A stretch of DNA of 64,000 bases, taken from the NCBI GenBank assembly GCA_963975425.1, contig CAXBGS010000001.1, positions 496,001-560,000 on the forward strand, in the 5' to 3' direction. Below, piece after piece: positions 63,860-64,000 of the stretch. The translations under genes were made by a program, and so were the position numbers. Numbering within the stretch: the first letter of the stretch is position 1; every line of letters begins with the position of its first letter. The notes beneath the pieces are model-generated. The model had not been told where the DNA came from, made no database searches, and was given only the letters and a program-made list of their open reading frames with translations. This DNA is from CAXBGS01 sp963975425. GTDB taxonomy: Bacteria; Planctomycetota; Planctomycetia; Pirellulales; Pirellulaceae.

Positions 63860-64000
63860 ATGATGCACGTCAACTTTTCTCGCGGTTCGATTCTCCGAGC
63901 CGTCGCCGTCGCCGCCATCACCCTGACGGTTTCCGCCGCTGCTCCGAGCCGCGCCGATGCCCAAAACGAAGTCTTAGCCGAAATGTACGGCCGCGGCGTC
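63860..64000 (+). CDS. Start of a secreted protein (truncated by the window edge)
   Basis: Only 47 codons are present. ATG ATG opens a signal peptide (ILRAVAVAAITLTVSAAAPSRADA, likely cleaved after ADA near residue 35). The mature N-terminus begins QNEVLAEMYGRGV. Exported; identity cannot be told from this fragment. Confidence 0.75.
   Translation, partial: MMHVNFSRGSILRAVAVAAITLTVSAAAPSRADAQNEVLAEMYGRGV

Noticed and set aside
1..64000. tRNA, rRNA, prophage and insertion-sequence genes
   Set aside because: No T-loop/acceptor pattern, rRNA core sequence, transposase or integrase was recognised on either strand.

Overview
The window looks like chromosomal DNA of a marine planctomycete of the Pirellulaceae (Rhodopirellula/Rubripirellula-like). 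This is inferred from gene content. Six proteins carry sulfatase domains and two of these are fused to glycosidases. There is a PEP-CTERM protein, a subtilase with an 'EQRLALSA' planctomycete-type N-terminus, a WD40 protein with a helical insertion, and a small lipoprotein ending in a Pro-rich 'PIPTRPVFGP' tail. No rRNA, tRNA, CRISPR, prophage or insertion sequence was found.

Layout. 60-3304: a DNA glycosylase translationally linked to a DinB-like gene, a LemA-like protein and an esterase. 3349-5448: a GAF/AAA+/Fis sigma-54-type activator whose GAFTGA loop reads GAFTDA, divergent from fabI. 5747-8800: fabI, a thioredoxin-fold protein, a prenyltransferase-repeat protein and an ABC ATPase; the last three overlap by 4 bases each. 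9151-11353: rpsD alone, a REP-like double palindrome, then dihydrolipoyl dehydrogenase. 11464-17573: a PEP-CTERM protein, a BCS1-like AAA ATPase, and divergent from it an FMN-binding protein followed by a NapH-NapG-type polyferredoxin fusion. 17640-20936: a WD40 protein and a large coiled-coil membrane protein.

21186-32556 is the most distinctive locus. Six same-strand genes encode five sulfatase-domain proteins and an N-acetylneuraminate lyase. One of the five is a single-chain sialidase-sulfatase. A XylR-like AraC regulator is divergent from them. Together they read as a system that desulfates and desialylates sulfated sialoglycans and then cleaves the freed sialic acid; that role is inference. 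54739-57786 holds a second fusion, GH32-like plus sulfatase, far from the first.

32653-43262, all on the minus strand: a hypothetical small gene, flotillin-like floA (its Shine-Dalgarno inside a hairpin), two unknowns, GH130, a GT4 fused to a helical domain, GH130, a transglutaminase-like protease and a Tat-exported unknown. This looks like an envelope or stress polysaccharide module. 43640-49589: an FdhF/YdeP-type molybdoenzyme, a secreted subtilase with C-terminal repeats and a methyltransferase-like protein. 49907-54653: glmS, a small conserved-looking ORF with a strong terminator, and leuCD. 57987-64000: a DegP-like protease, a small lipoprotein, a multi-pass membrane protein, a C-terminal processing protease and the start of a secreted protein.

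Short tandem duplications of 14-25 bp recur across the window, several directly after stop codons. Those inside genes have units of 15, 18, 21 or 45 bp, all multiples of three.
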